Source: Typhlomys cinereus
Lineage: Eukaryota; Chordata; Mammalia; Rodentia; Platacanthomyidae
Assembly: GCA_023101885.1 (NCBI GenBank)
Contig: JALPQD010000087.1
Coordinates: 4,325,951-4,389,950 of the forward strand
Reading direction: 5' to 3'
Length of the DNA stretch: 64,000 bases
Made by a program: the position numbers and the translations under genes. Position 1 is the first letter of the stretch. Each line of letters opens with the position of its first letter. The notes beneath the pieces were generated by a model. That model did no database searches, was not told the DNA's origin, and saw only the letters and a list, made by a program, of their open reading frames with translations. Of the stretch, positions 47,719 to 59,559 are shown one piece after another.

Positions 47719-47961
47719 AAGAGGGCACTTGAGTGTGTGTCCCTGTGGAGGCCCAAAGGTGACATTGGAAATCGCCCTGGATTGCGCCATCTCTTTTTAG
47801 CTTTGCCCTGGAGTTTCCCAGGCTCTGCCCTCCAAGGCTGGAATTGCAGGCTGCTACTATATCTGCCCAGCCCCTCCCCTTTTTTTTTTGGTTGGATCTG
47901 AACTCAGGTCCTTTTGCTTTTGAGGCAAAGACTTTAACGGCTCAGTCAACTCCCCAGCCTC
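47672..47961 (-). mobile_element. B2-superfamily SINE, minus strand
   Basis: Minus-strand head GGCTGGGGAGTTGACTGAG, body ending with (CA)n, seen on + as the GT run 47672-47716. ATTCCCCAA-like sequence on both sides may be a short, imperfect target duplication. Confidence 0.8.
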
Positions 47962-48910
47962 ATTCCCCAAATTTTTATTCCATGTAGGATTAAGCCAGGT
48001 CATCCCACCTTCCCTGCCCCGTGATGCTCATGTGGACGTAAGCACAACAGTTTCTGGAGCTGTGGGGGGTCTTCCTTCCTCCTTCATGCCTCTGTGGCAT
48101 GCTCCCCCCTGCTGACTTAACAGGTCTGCAGCCCCACTGTGAGCACATCCCTTGGAGACCCTCATGAGTGCTTGCAGTTCGCCCTGTGCAAGTCTGTCCC
48201 TCTCCTCTGAGATGGTCATGGAAATCGGAGAGAAAGCTCCATCAGGGGGATTGCTGTCCAGAGCCCTTGGTTAACAGGAGTTCTGTGATCCATCTTGGTG
48301 GGTCTCAGTTCCTGAGCCATGCTCTCAGGGTGGGCTCCATCCTAGGCAGTATTCAGTCACCATCTCTGGCCCCCTGTTTGGCAGGTGGGGGGATGGAGTA
48401 AGAGCTGGGAGAGGGGCAGCTCCCTGTTCAGTAAAAGCTGCAAGACAGGAAGGAGGCAGCCTCGGCCTCCCTTGCTGCTCAGAAACCGGGAAATGTGGAT
48501 ACATTTGTGCTGCCCTCGCTGAGCTTCTGAACTAGTTCTTGAGGAGAGAGACAATTCAGTGGCACAAGGAATCGTGTCGCCATGGATATTTCAGTTAATT
48601 TAGTTTGTGCATTCAGACGTTTCCAACGTGAGTCATTCTTAAAGAGTTATAAATAATGGTTAGTCTCTGAAGGTGAATTGACTCGCCACCATTTATAGAT
48701 AATATGTAGAAAGCAATCCAAAATGTATTTCACAACCCAATTTTTCCTGTGATACATCTTAGTGCAAAATGCATCCCTGTTTAAGAAAGAGATGCTCTTC
48801 TTTCTTTACAACATTTTATTAAAGGAAATTTAATGTGTAACTTGCCTAAGCATATTATAACAATTTAGTATGCAATAGCTAAAAGTCTTTTGAAATAAAA
48901 ACAAAAAATG

Positions 48911-49065
48911 AAGACTTGGGGAAGTGGCTTAGTGGGTTAAAGCGCTTGCCTTGCAGGCAAGATGGCTGGTGCCTGGATTCCCCAAACCCCATGTAAATGC
49001 CACATTGGTGTGCCATCCTCCTTGTGTTAATGATGATCATGGCTGCTGCTTACAGTTTGATTGCT
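48911..49065 (+). mobile_element. tRNA-headed SINE fragment
   Basis: AAGACTTGGGGAAGTGGCTTAGTGG-like head, GCGCTTGCCTTGCAGGC and CCCCATGTAAATGCCACATT are seen; the body then differs from the main family. Probably a truncated or older member. Confidence 0.55.
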
Positions 49066-49069
49066 TTTG

Positions 49070-50448
49070 CCAGCACAAGGTTGTCTTCATGCAGAGTCAC
49101 ATTTAGTCCTCCCAGCTGCATGACGCTGCTTCATCTGTCACTCTAAAGGCAGGGAGATTTGTGATCAGAATATTTATGCAGTCTTCACCTAAGAGCCCAC
49201 CCCTGAAACACGTGTTGAGCCCCAGGCTGAGTCTGTCCCGTGCTCGAGCGCCAGTCCCCGCCTGGTGGACCAGTTGCCTGTTTAGCATTGTGGGACGTTA
49301 GTGTTCCTGGGGGTTTGGCCTGGTGAAGGTTGCCACCATCCCTGTCAGCGTCGATGCCATCTTCAAGTGAGCAGGGAAGGATTCTAATGGTCAGTTCACA
49401 GATGACGGCATGGAGCCGAGCATCCAGTTAGGTGTGTCTGTGAGCCTGTTCCTGCAGAGGACTGACTGAGCAGGGCTAAGACCCTCCCAAAGTGTGAGTG
49501 GCACAAGCCAATGAGTCGGGGGTCCCACATGGAAAAAGAAGGGGGAAGAAGAGAGACCTGAACACCAGCGTCCCCACCCCCCCGCTTCCTGCTGCAATGC
49601 AAGGTCAGGAAGCAGCCTGATGTGCCCGGCCCACTGTGCCCACCGTGCCCACTGGACTTTCAGAGCAAACCCCTGCTTAGGTTGCTCTCGCCAGCGTGAC
49701 ACAGGAGATCTAATACACCTGGCGTGTTGCATCTCCAAAGAACTTGGTTTGGGGCATTTTTCTTCCGTCTGCTGTTTTTACTGTATGCTGGCTTCTCAGC
49801 ACAGACACAACTGTGTATTTCTGGGCCCTGCCTCTGGAGTGCGTCATCATCTGTAGCCCAGACCTGGCCCCTCCCCCCAGGCTACATGAACTTTGCATGT
49901 ACTTTGCATGTACATGTAAGTCAGCGATTGTGAATCGTTCCCTGTGCCCAGACTTCCAGGCACAAGTCCTTTTAATGGGTGCATTGGGTTTGTTTTTTGC
50001 TGCCACGAGGGGAGGGAGGGTGAACATGACCAAGGGTGGGTCATAGGGTGTGGCTCTGGAGGGAGGACTCAGGAAAGGGTCTTTGGAAGCAGAGCACACC
50101 TTGACCGCCAGAGCAGTTATCTAGCTGTTTTGTCATAAAGCCTGTGAACGGGAAGACATACTGCCAAGAGAGGAGATCAGAGAGACAGTTACTTCCGTTG
50201 GCCAGATGTGGAGGTGTCGCATCCTTTTGCGATTGGAGTAATAAGCTTGTTTTAGTGTGTGCCGAGACAGAATCATGAAGCCGCTTGGCCTTGTGTCAGT
50301 CCACCATGAGAAGAATGTAGCCTGAGCTCCTGGCACATTCTGTTGACACGGGGGCTGAGGGGGGAGTCGAGCCAGTCCCTCATCTCCTCCTCAACACCAA
50401 AAGCCAGTGTGAGCTGAGACAGGTTGTCCATCCGCGTAGAGAACAGTC

Positions 50449-50450
<2 letters not shown>
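49070..50450. other. Nrsn1: Nrsn1 intron 3, 3' part
   Basis: No recognised repeat of substance. The interval leads into the (GT)n and the acceptor of exon 4. Confidence 0.4.

Positions 50451-50451
<1 letters not shown>

Positions 50452-50488
<37 letters not shown>
50452..50488 (+). repeat. (GT)n beside the exon 4 acceptor
   Basis: A pure GT run of about 37 nt sits in intron 3, ending about 150 nt before the exon 4 acceptor. GT runs near acceptors can bind splicing regulators such as hnRNP L-type or TDP-43-type proteins; whether this one does is untested. Confidence 0.9.
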
Positions 50489-50489
<1 letters not shown>

Positions 50490-50637
50490 TTTCTGCAGAT
50501 CAAAATCGAAAAGATTTCCTTTCACCATGAAGTCGGTTTTCAGGCAGGTTTGGGGTGGCTGGTGGGGTTGTGGGGGGAGACATAGGAGGAAACCCGCCCC
50601 CTCTGATTCTCCCCTGCTTCCGTCCTCATCTCTCCAG

Positions 50638-51036
50638 GTCGGGCTCATCTTGGGCACCATCTTGGTGATTCTCGGATTAATGTGCCTGGCGGTGGGTTTC
50701 CTCATGCGCCCCAAGGTTGAGTCCTTGGGCGTGGCTGACTTCGTGGTGGTCGACACGCGCGCTGTGCAGTACAACAGCCTGCTCAACACATGCAAGTTGG
50801 CGGGGGCGGTGCTCTTCTGCATAGGGGGCACGTCCTTGGCGGGCTGTGTTCTTCTGACCGTGTTTGCCAAGAGCTATTCCAGCGAAGAGCTCTTCCTGCA
50901 GCAGAGGTTCAAAGAGCGCCTTGCAGATGCCAGAGTCCACTCGCAGCCGATGACCAAAGCCCCGGGGCCAGGGGACACCAAGATCCCGGTCACTTTGTCC
51001 AGGGTCCAAAACGTCCAGCCTCTGTCCACCACCTGA
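50638..51036 (+). CDS. Nrsn1: Neurensin-1, coding exon 4 (residues 57-188)
   Basis: The exon starts after a C/T-rich tract and TCTCCAG and continues the frame in phase 0. It encodes 132 residues and ends TGA at 51034-51036. The first membrane segment is about residues 57-79 (VGLILGTILVILGLMCLAVG), then a loop with ADFVVVDTRAVQYN, and a second membrane segment about residues 110-132 (LAGAVLFCIGGTSLAGCVLL). A charged cytosolic tail follows, with FLQQRFKERLADARV and the conserved end KAPGPGDTKIPVTLSRVQNVQP. Both termini are predicted to face the cytosol. Total length is 188 residues against 195 for human NRSN1 as recalled; the difference lies in the N terminus. The first membrane segment and loop carry several substitutions relative to the remembered human and mouse forms, but no break. 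Confidence 0.97.
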   Translation, partial: VGLILGTILVILGLMCLAVGFLMRPKVESLGVADFVVVDTRAVQYNSLLNTCKLAGAVLFCIGGTSLAGCVLLTVFAKSYSSEELFLQQRFKERLADARVHSQPMTKAPGPGDTKIPVTLSRVQNVQPLSTT

Positions 51037-52220
51037 AATGCAGCTCAGCTCCATTCACCCTCTCTGATTCACAAGCATTGTAGCCAGTTTCTGGGGTGAC
51101 CAGCATTTGGCAGTGAGTGACCTGTCCATCGAGTGCTGTCTAGCTGAGAACAGTGCTGTCTGCGCATTCAGTAGCGGGGACACCGGACATCACATGTCAA
51201 CCCGTGCCCCAGTTATCTCTGCTTCAGACGGGTTCTGCAAACCCACTGGAGCACCTCGTTTGTATATCACATGACCTGGCGTTATTTTCCATGTTATCTG
51301 AAAGCACTGAGCAGTTTTAGACTAGCCGACCAGTGATCAATGTGGTTCACTCCACGTCTGACATTGCGTCCGGTCCTTCCGCACGGTGCTGTCTTCCATC
51401 TCTGTCCCCCTGTGTCAGAGAGTGCCGTGGGCTCATGGAGACCTGAGACTGACCCCAAATGTTCAACTTTTAACTATATCCTAACGTGGCCAAGATTTGG
51501 ATCACCTCCATCCGTGGTCCGCATCTACCTTGTGTCCTCTGGATTTTTTCCTCTAAGGGAGGTAAAATTGCAAGTTTGGGAATCTAGATTTCTCAAACAG
51601 TGACAATATCAGGAGAATGTATCTACGCAGGACCCCAAAGCACCACATTAGAGACTAGGAAGTTTAGGACCCAGCTACTAACCTTGCGGGACTCATTTGT
51701 TCCCTGGGCCTGGTTTCTCTGTATATAATGAGATTCCAAGGGCCTGCCCAAGACACCCAAGGTTCTTTCTCAGCTGTGCGTCTTTGTATCCTTCCCCGAC
51801 AGGTGCCATGATGAGCTTGTGTTGGGATTTTTTTTTTCCTTTTCGGAAGTGATTTTTTTCGGAAGTAAGTTTCTGGAGAGTCACATCTCTTACATAGCCA
51901 AGCAGTTTCCACGATGCCGTCTTTGTATTTGTAGACAAGAGGAGACCATCCTCAAAAGAAAACCCTAGGTAGGTATGAGTCTTAAGAAGGGTTGTTCTCA
52001 AATATAACCTGTGATGTCTCTTACCACTTCATCTCCAAGGAGATGTGCCCCTCCCCCTCATGCTTTGATTTAGCCTGTTGGTCCGAAGCCGCCTGAGGCG
52101 TGGGGCATGGGTGGCTTGGGGAACCTTGGAGAATTTGTGTCATCGTGGAGTTCTGTCAATTCTTTTGTTTTGTTCTGATTCTCTCTTCACTGAATAAATA
52201 AAAGATGTGAATGAGCACAC
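51037..52220 (+). other. Nrsn1: Nrsn1 3' UTR with poly(A) signals
   Basis: Untranslated sequence of about 1.18 kb follows the stop without obvious repeats. Two overlapping AATAAA hexamers lie at 52193-52198 and 52197-52202, so cleavage is expected about 10-25 bases later. I see no stronger earlier signal, so a single main 3' end is likely. The exact end is an estimate. Confidence 0.75.
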
Positions 52221-53300
52221 CAGCACTGCATTATCCTTCCCCCCAGCATGGCCATCTTCTCCCCATATGTCATTTCCCCACTCCAAGGATGAATCAGCAG
52301 CCCCCCCCATGGAAGAGAGGAGTGAATGAAGCAATTAGCGGTCTCAGTGTGTGGCGTTTGCTTGGCTCCATCAACACGCTGCACAGCACAAACCAGCACC
52401 CTCAGCGGGTTTGCTTCTGTCCTGGGAACCCGTGGGTCTCGGAGAATGAGGCCTGACTTGCAGAAGCTTCTAGAATGGGAATGGCTGACAGGGCTTGAGA
52501 ACTTTCAGTTTCACACAAGAAATTGGCTCATTTTCTCAGTGGACAAGAAGCCACAGTGGACAAGCAGAAGGCATGTGTGAGAAGTGACCTGACCCTCCTT
52601 CTGGGGAAGTGGAAGTGGGGACCAGCAAGCACTTCTTTAGCCCACAAGCAGGGATGGAGGTCGCTATAGCAACACAGGAGATGGACCGAGGCCAACTGGA
52701 ATTAGGAAGGATGGAGGTTCAGGAAGAAATGCTGGCCACGTGCAATCAGGGTAGCAATCAACCAACTAGAAACTGTCTTGACAGTTAGTCGTAGGCCTAG
52801 AGGTATGATATAGAATGTTCCCAGAGTCTTGGTCCCAGTCAAGTCTGTACCAATTCTTCCCTTAGATACCCAAACTTCTGAAACAACAGGGTATCTCGAT
52901 TCACTTGGGGTGGGGTGGAGGGGCTGAGACTCCCTGAAGGGTGTTAGCAATGAGGTCTGCCCTGGGAATCATGTGCGTGTGGGCACTTGGAATTGAGAGA
53001 AAGCTTAGAGAATCCAGGGTACCTTGTATCAAAGACCTTAGGTTACCATGGAGCCTCAGCCAGCTGCCCAGCAAGGACTCCCAGCAAGGGCCGTGGGCTG
53101 ACAGGGCACACCGTGACGTGTCCTGTGTGGTTAGCGCATGTCCTGCCCTGTTGACTGCGTGCATCCAGCAGACTGTCACGGCTGTTGCCCCAGGCCACAT
53201 AGTGTTTTGTTTTTGTTTTTCAATTATTTTTGGTCCCGTCACCTTTCTGGTCCACTTTAGGCAGATACATCTATATGTTCTGCATGTCTCTGCCATCTGT
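52221..53300. other. Downstream flank of Nrsn1, no gene seen
   Basis: Unique sequence; no second gene start, exon or element recognised. Confidence 0.35.
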
Positions 53301-53310
53301 TAAATGGAGA

Positions 53311-53311
53311 T

Positions 53312-53347
<36 letters not shown>

Positions 53348-53360
53348 CACACACACACAG
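53311..53360. repeat. (CA)n microsatellite
   Basis: About 48 bp of CA with one GCAC interruption. Confidence 0.9.
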
Positions 53361-53824
53361 AGGCTTTCTGAATGTCAGAACCCCCAGCTTCATCAAGAGC
53401 CTGACCACAAACACGCCTCCAGCTTCAGGAGGCAGGTGACTACCTTCTTCCTGAGTTGGCCTGGACCCCCTGAAATCTGCCTCTTAGTCATGCCTGAACC
53501 CTACCCTCTCTCCAGATGTGCCGCTCGGTCTGTCACTCTGCCTCCACTCACCCTCATAGACGCCCCCATCTCTGGTTCTCTGGTTCACTTTTCAAGACCA
53601 AGAAATCACAGGGCTGGGGTTACGCACTAGTGTGTATCGAGCGAGAGGTTCTTTGGAGCAGTTTGCACATTCTCATTTAATCCTCAGAGAAGTTCTATGA
53701 ACTCAGGAGCATCATCGCACGTCTGTTTTGTAGGGGTGGGAACGCACTGAGTTTACGTGGACAAGGATGGCCTGTAAGTGGCTGCTGTGGCTTCACCACG
53801 TCTGCTCGTGGTTTGACCATTTGG

Positions 53825-54110
53825 TTGTGGGTTGCTGAGGCTCTACCAGAAGGAAGGCTGTGACTCTTTAGGAGGTGGAGCCTTGCTGGGGGAAATAGAC
53901 CTTGATGCCCACATACATACACACACCCCCTTACTAACATCTCTGTGCTTCTTGACTGTGTGTGATCAGCTGCTTCTGCTCCTATTGCCGTGCCTTCCAC
54001 ACCTCCACGGACTGCGCCCCCTCTTAAGCCGAGTCAAAGCAAGCCCTTCCTCCATTATGCTGTTTCTTGCGGAGTATTTGAACAAAGCGAAGAGAAAGTA
54101 GCAGCGGCAG
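53825..54110 (+). mobile_element. MaLR-type LTR
   Basis: TGTGGGTTGCTGAGGCTCT, TTTAGGAGGTGGAGCCTTGC, AATAGACCTTGATGCCCAC, CTTCCACACCTCCACGGACTG and CTTCCTCCATTATGCTGTTT are in family order. The left boundary is uncertain. Confidence 0.6.
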
Positions 54111-54344
54111 GATTCACACCCAGGCAGACTAGTTCCCACACCACACTCGGAACCAGAACACTCTCCTGCCCATACAGGTGTGGGCGTCTCTCTCCTTTCC
54201 CCAACACCTGCCTCTGCCTCTCCTGGACCCTCATACACACATGCACACCCATGCATACCCGGTGCGGATGTAGCATCTTCTTACAGTGACTTGACACAGC
54301 TAAGCCTGACTGGGATCTACTAGGCTCTGACTTCAAATCTTTTT

Positions 54345-54690
54345 GAATATTTTATTTATTTACTAGAAAGGGGGTGGGGAGAAGGAGAGAGGGAGAATAA
54401 ATGAAGGGGAGAGAGGGAAACAGGGAGGAAGGAGGGAAGGAGAAGACAGGAAGGGAGAGAGATGGGGGAGAGAAGGGGAAGGAGAGAAAAAAAGAGAATG
54501 GGAGGAGGGAGAGAGAACAGCGCATGTGGAGTGGAGGTCAAAGGAAAATACCAGAAATCATTTCTCTCCTAGCATGTGGGCTCAGGTCATTTCATTTGGC
54601 TGTTGGTTCCTGGCAGCAGTGGAAATTGAACCCAGGGGCTCTGAGTGCTAGACAAGCGCTCTACCATGGGTTACAGTGCCGCCCCCACCC
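54345..54690 (-). mobile_element. B3-like SINE, minus strand, with purine tail
   Basis: On +: TATTTTATTTATTTACTAG, a GAGAGGGAGA tract (54365-54520), GCATGTGGAGTGGAGGTCAA, CTCTCCTAGCATGTGGGCTC and AAATTGAACCCAGGGGCTC ending with AAGCGCTCTACCATGG. The reverse reads as a tRNA-like head and B3-like body. Confidence 0.6.
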
Positions 54691-54699
54691 CCAGCTCAC

Positions 54700-55975
54700 A
54701 TGACGGGGCATAAAACCTCAGAAGCAGATGGCAGAGCATTTTATAGTCTAGGTAGATTTCACGGGATGTGGTCATTTCACGTATGGCCACTTAAAACAAT
54801 TACTGCACTTTTAATTAAAGACCCAGCATTAGGCTGGATTATGAGAAACAAGAACGACTGAGAAAGACTCTAAAGTTTTCACCTTGTGTGTATATATGTG
54901 TGTGCACGTGTGTGAGCAGCAGACATGGAAAAGGGCCTGAAAGAAGTCGGGTAATGTGGTGGGGCTGGGGGCGACAGGGCGGCTCAGTGCCTGTCTCTCG
55001 TCATTTTGTTTGTGGACGTGGTCTCTGCAGACATCCTTCCAGCCCACAAGGCTGGGGCTGGTGAGGGTCATAGAGCAACGGAACAATTGTGGCACCATGT
55101 GTCACCCCGTGCACACACAGCTCCTGAACACGGGACCTGTTAAACCCCAGAAGCAAATGCCCAGCATGCGACAGGAAACAGAGCAGGTGTTTCTGGAAAC
55201 TTCCCAGCACGAGGCGTAGACACAAGTGTCCCCAGACAAAGCTCTTGCAACACAATGTTTGAGGTGGGGAGAAGCAAGCTGATAACTTCCTCAGACAGCG
55301 CACTCAAGAACTCCATCCACCCCAGCACAAGTGGTTCCAGGCAGAATACGCTGCTGGACTTTCATTTTCAAATGTGAAAAACCATAACCAAGAACAAATA
55401 ACCAGAGAGGGAGTGACAAGCTCCCAGAAGCACAGCACCGCAGAGACCACGGGAGACATCAACACAGAACCTAGTTAGTTTATAGGAAGAAATGATTGGA
55501 ATATGATTTCAGACCTAGAATGTTAGCAAAAAGATCTGCTGGTAGTTTAAAATGTCTAAAGTACTTCTTAGAACGTAAAATGATCTCATAAACTCAATGA
55601 AAACATGACACATATCCAGTGCAGCATAAAGATTAGAGGAAAAAAAGCACTGGGTTCCCTGGATGGGGTCCTAGGTGCTGACAAGTAGGTGTCTGCTTGT
55701 GGTCTGGATCCGTGTGCTAACCTCAAGGGTCTATTGCATCTTAAGACAGATTGACAAAACTGCCATTTTTTAAAGCTTTATCATGGGTTCTTCGCCTTGT
55801 GGAGCCATGCGCAATCATGACATTTATCGACATCCTAGTATGTTATCCCTTTTTGCCCATAATTACATTATACTAGAGTCCTGTTGGGGAGGAAAAAAAA
55901 AAAGAGAACATGAAGCCAGAACATACTGGTGTTTGATGTGTTGGTGGGAGGTGGGGGACAAGGGTAGAAGGTCTT
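54700..55975. other. Intergenic, no gene seen
   Basis: Unique sequence; a short AT tract follows at 55976-56040. Confidence 0.35.
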
Positions 55976-56040
55976 TTATATATGCATATGTATTATATAA
56001 TTATATATAAGTATATATAAAATTATAAAATATAGAAAAA
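55976..56040. repeat. AT-rich (TATA)n tract
   Basis: TATATATGCATATG and TATATAAGTATATATAAAA repeats form an A/T-only-like low-complexity patch. Confidence 0.75.
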
Positions 56041-56346
56041 AGGTGGAGAAGAAATTATCAATAAAATACTAAGAGAAAAAATGTACAGCTGTATGCCACA
56101 GAACCATCTAGATTGGAAGGATCTGATGGGTCTTAGACAATGGGACTTTTTTTAAAGTTTAAACACATTTTTGTGGGATTTTTGCATATAAGAGATAAAA
56201 GGATCTGAGAAGCTTCTAGGCTATACAATAATCACAATCAAGAAAGAGTGTGTGATTTCATATACCAGATGCTTTGAGTCTATAGAAAATACAGAGCGTC
56301 CTTATCAAGGAGAGAACAAAATGCAAAGGATAGAAATGTGGGCGCA

Positions 56347-58003
56347 CCAATTAAAAAATGGGCCCTGGAACTTAAAAGAAATTTTACCAGAGATGAAATT
56401 AAAATGTCTAACAAATATCTTAAAAAATGCTCCACTTCTTTAGCCATAAGGGAAACGCAAATCAAAACCTCCCTGAGATATCATCTCACCCCGGTCAGGA
56501 TGGCAAAAATCCACAATACAAACAACAACAAGTGCTGGAGAGGATGTGGAGAGAGGGGAACTCTGCTACATTGCTGGTGGGAATGCAGGCTCATACAGCC
56601 ACTCTGGCGAGCCTTCTGGAGATTCTTAAAGAAATTAAAGATTGAAATGCCATATGACCCTGCTATTGCACTTTTGGGAATAACCCCCCCATGCAGCAGA
56701 GGTTCTCCTCGATAGCACAAGCACGACCATGTTCATAGCAGCACTGTTTACAATAGCAAAGTCATGGAATCAACCTTAAATGTCCAACAGTTGACAAGTG
56801 GATAAGGAAACTATGGTACATCTATACAATGGAGTACTACTCAGCCATCAAAAATGATGAATTACTGGAATTTGCCAGGAAATGGACGTCATTAGAAACA
56901 ATTATATTAAGCGAAGTATCCCAAACCCAGAAAGTTAAGCGCCGTATGTACTTCCTAATAGGTGGCTCCTAGTCCCAAATTCACCCAGCCCACATTGAGA
57001 CACTCAAAGGTAAACCTATGTAACACAGTAATTGCAAGGATTGTGAACAGGAGGGATGGGGTTGGAGGGCCACACCAGACACAAGGAGAGAGGGGACCAT
57101 GTTACAGCAGAGAAAATCGGCCTCCAAGGAATGCAAGTAAGTAATGTGACACCTGGTTAAGTTCACAGACGTTCGTTCCTGATCATGTGCAAATGAGGGG
57201 ATATGATCTCACCAGAAGGGGAGGGCACATAGTCTGGCAGATGAAAGGTGATCATTTTGCAAATGGGTGACTGACCCCTCCCTCACCGAGGTTTCCTGCT
57301 TTTATTACATCTACCCTTGAATGTGCTATTATAACAAGACTCCAGTTTAACAGTTTTTTGTCTCTGACCAGGGGGTGACATACAGTGCCCATCAGGATGG
57401 AGTGAAGGGCATTGCAGGAGCAGCAAACCTGCAAAAGAAAATCAACAAACCACAATCCAGAACTTCAGAGACTCTATATCAACCACCTGGAACTAGGCCA
57501 GCCTAATCTCTCCCCATCCAGAAGCTCAGGGACATTTGCGGAAGAGGGGGCGGTAAGAGTGTAAGAGCAAAAGGATGGGAGGAGTAATGATCTGAAGATT
57601 CTCTACACTAGTTAGGGCTGAAGCAATCATAATAGGACTTTGCATGCCCTGCGCAATGTCCAACACACTATTGACCTCACAAAGTCTAGCATCAGCTAAA
57701 GGTACCAAGATCCTTGGAGGCAAGGGATTGACAGCCACAGTAGTGTTCCTATGCTTAAGGGGAACACAGGGAAGGGTTCAGGGAAATGCCACTGGGTCCT
57801 TGTATGTCATCGGAGAGGAGGACCAAGAGGAAAGTTAGGCATACACAATAAAGGACTCTCTGGGAATTGGGGGAGAGGCACTGGGAGATGGGGAGGGAGG
57901 GAAGGGGAGCAGGGGGTTCAGGGGGAGGAACAGGGGGGAGGGAACTGGTCTACCTATTAAGTTTGTATGAGCGGAAATAATAAAAAATGTTAAAAAAAAA
58001 AAA
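56347..58003 (+). mobile_element. 5'-truncated L1 with ORF2 C-terminal remnant
   Basis: A 1.66-kb L1 tail flanked by 15-bp duplications (AGAAATGTGGGCGCA at 56332-56346 and AGAAATGTGGGCACA at 58004-58018, one mismatch). Its first 370 bp encode the ORF2 C-terminal region (STSLAIRETQIKTSLRYHLT, NNNKCWRGCG, LLHCWWECRLIQPLW, PYDPAIALLGI). A stop follows at 56714 and the MFIAALFTIAKSWNQP part lies in another frame and is broken right after by an extra base. The 3' UTR has the G-rich polypurine tract and an A-rich tail. It cannot encode an active protein. Confidence 0.92.
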
Positions 58004-58059
58004 AGAAATGTGGGCACAGATGGGGGTGCAAGGGGGGAGAGCTGGTAGAGCCACTGGAC

Positions 58060-58115
58060 ACTCAACTTTCCCCGTGGGCTTTCCCAACTTTCCCTGTGGG
58101 CTTTCCCAACTTTCC
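58060..58115. repeat. 24-bp tandem repeat, about two copies
   Basis: GTGGGCTTTCCCAACTTTCC is repeated with only one change (CCCGTGGG/CCTGTGGG). Confidence 0.75.
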
Positions 58116-58119
58116 CACA

Positions 58120-59550
58120 CTCCATTTCTGGTGAAGCGGGAGCTGAGACCACAGAGCCCAGAAGCATTGCTGCCCCCTTGCTGCCAACATTCAGCCTCCG
58201 ACCTCGGCCAAAGGACGAATCTAAAGTCTGCTTTTAACATAGACCGAGGTGGTATAAATGACACGGTAAAATATAGATACAGCTACCAAAAGCTGCCAAA
58301 CTGAAGGGCGAGCCAAAGGGTAGCAATGGAGGGGCCCTCAACAAAGAGCCAAGAGCAGTCTGTTAGTAAGGTGGCAAGAACCGAATACCACGTACGAAGA
58401 GGCAGCTTATGAATGTGGGAAATTCATCTCACAGTCCTGGAAGCTGGAAAGACCAAGAAAAGGTGCCAGAAGAATCCATGGTGGCTAAGGACTCACTCTC
58501 AGGTTGCAGATGGGGCCTTTTATCTGTGTTCTTGCACAGGAAGAAAAGAACTAGAAGTCTGGCATCTTCGCCCAAACAAGGGTGCAAATGCCACCCAAGA
58601 GGTCTTGCCTCCGGATCTGGTCAAAGCTCCACAGTTGGGGCAGATTTCCACATACGAATCTTGGTAGGACATAAGCATGTAATCTACAGTAATAACTGCC
58701 TAGAGATTCATAAAGATAATAGCATATGCATATAGTCTACAAGTATAATGATACCTCAGCGATGGAATGCAAACACAATCATTGGAGAGAAAAGGAATGT
58801 AAAGAGAAGGAGGGAAACACACCGAACCTTCAATTTCACCCTCAGAAATCACTTCTCTCAGTTAGCAAATCTGTAAACAGCAAAGGTTTAGAGTGATGGA
58901 AGAAACTGCTTAAGAATTTCAAATGGAAGTGTTCACCCAGGCTTCCGTGGTGGAGTGGGGGAGGCTAAGACCTGGGTGGGGGAGGCTGGGACCCAGGCAG
59001 GGCAATGTCTACTGACTAGTGAAGGCGAAGAGTTCACCCCACCCATCATGGACCCCAGCTAGACTATAAGGTGATCTCAGTTGAGTTTGATGGTGCAGGA
59101 AAGGAAAATCCACACATCAAGACATCACTGAAGGACCATTGGCCTCGCAGGAAGTGATGTTTAGTCTGGATATTGAAATGTGTGTAGCATGAGTACCCCT
59201 AGGAATCCTGGCTTCAAAGGAATTTGCTGTGAGGTTTTGTTCTGTTTACTGTGAGCAGAAGTGGGGGAGGGGCAGTGGGAAGAGACAAAAGGCTAGTTAT
59301 GTGCAAACCCAGAGCCTGGAGAGAGGGTCCCCGGAAGAGGGTCCCCGCTAGAACAGTAAGAAGTCCCCAAAGCAGTCCTGGGACCCCCCCAAAACAGCCA
59401 CCTTCCTTTAAAGAGAGGCAACCTTCTGGAACTCTAATGCCCACAGCGCCCCCTACAGGCCACACCTGGGTAAGCGTGAACCAGAGCAGGTAAGGTTTCT
59501 ACAGAAGACCAAACAAGATCAGACCAGATCTGCAGAGGGTCCTGAAGGGC
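58120..59550. other. Intergenic, no gene seen
   Basis: Unique DNA, with a GGGAGGCTGGGACC-type short duplication at about 58950-59000 and GAGAGGGTCCCCG doublet at about 59320-59345. No gene. Confidence 0.35.
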
Positions 59551-59559
59551 AAGAGTCAC

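Larger units (their letters stand above)
36330..52220 (+). other. Nrsn1: Nrsn1 gene span (four exons)
   Basis: The transcription unit runs from the CpG island to the AATAAA signals near 52.2 kb. Exons inferred from splice signals are: exon 1 ending at 36471 (CAG|GTAACC), exon 2 38139-38205 (AAATAG| ... AGAG|GTAAGA), exon 3 45088-45262 (TTGCAG| ... GGAAG|GTAAGG) and exon 4 from 50638 (TCTCCAG|). Introns are about 1.7, 6.9 and 5.4 kb. All introns are GT-AG and the coding junction is phase 0 (AAG|GTC). The 5' limit is an estimate because the start site cannot be read directly. The two non-coding leader exons are inferred from position and splice consensus only; the two coding exons are certain from protein similarity. 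Confidence 0.85.

Noticed and set aside
56338..56715. Reverse-transcriptase-associated protein fragment as a host gene
   Set aside because: It is the C-terminal part of L1 ORF2 in a 5'-truncated, frameshifted copy.
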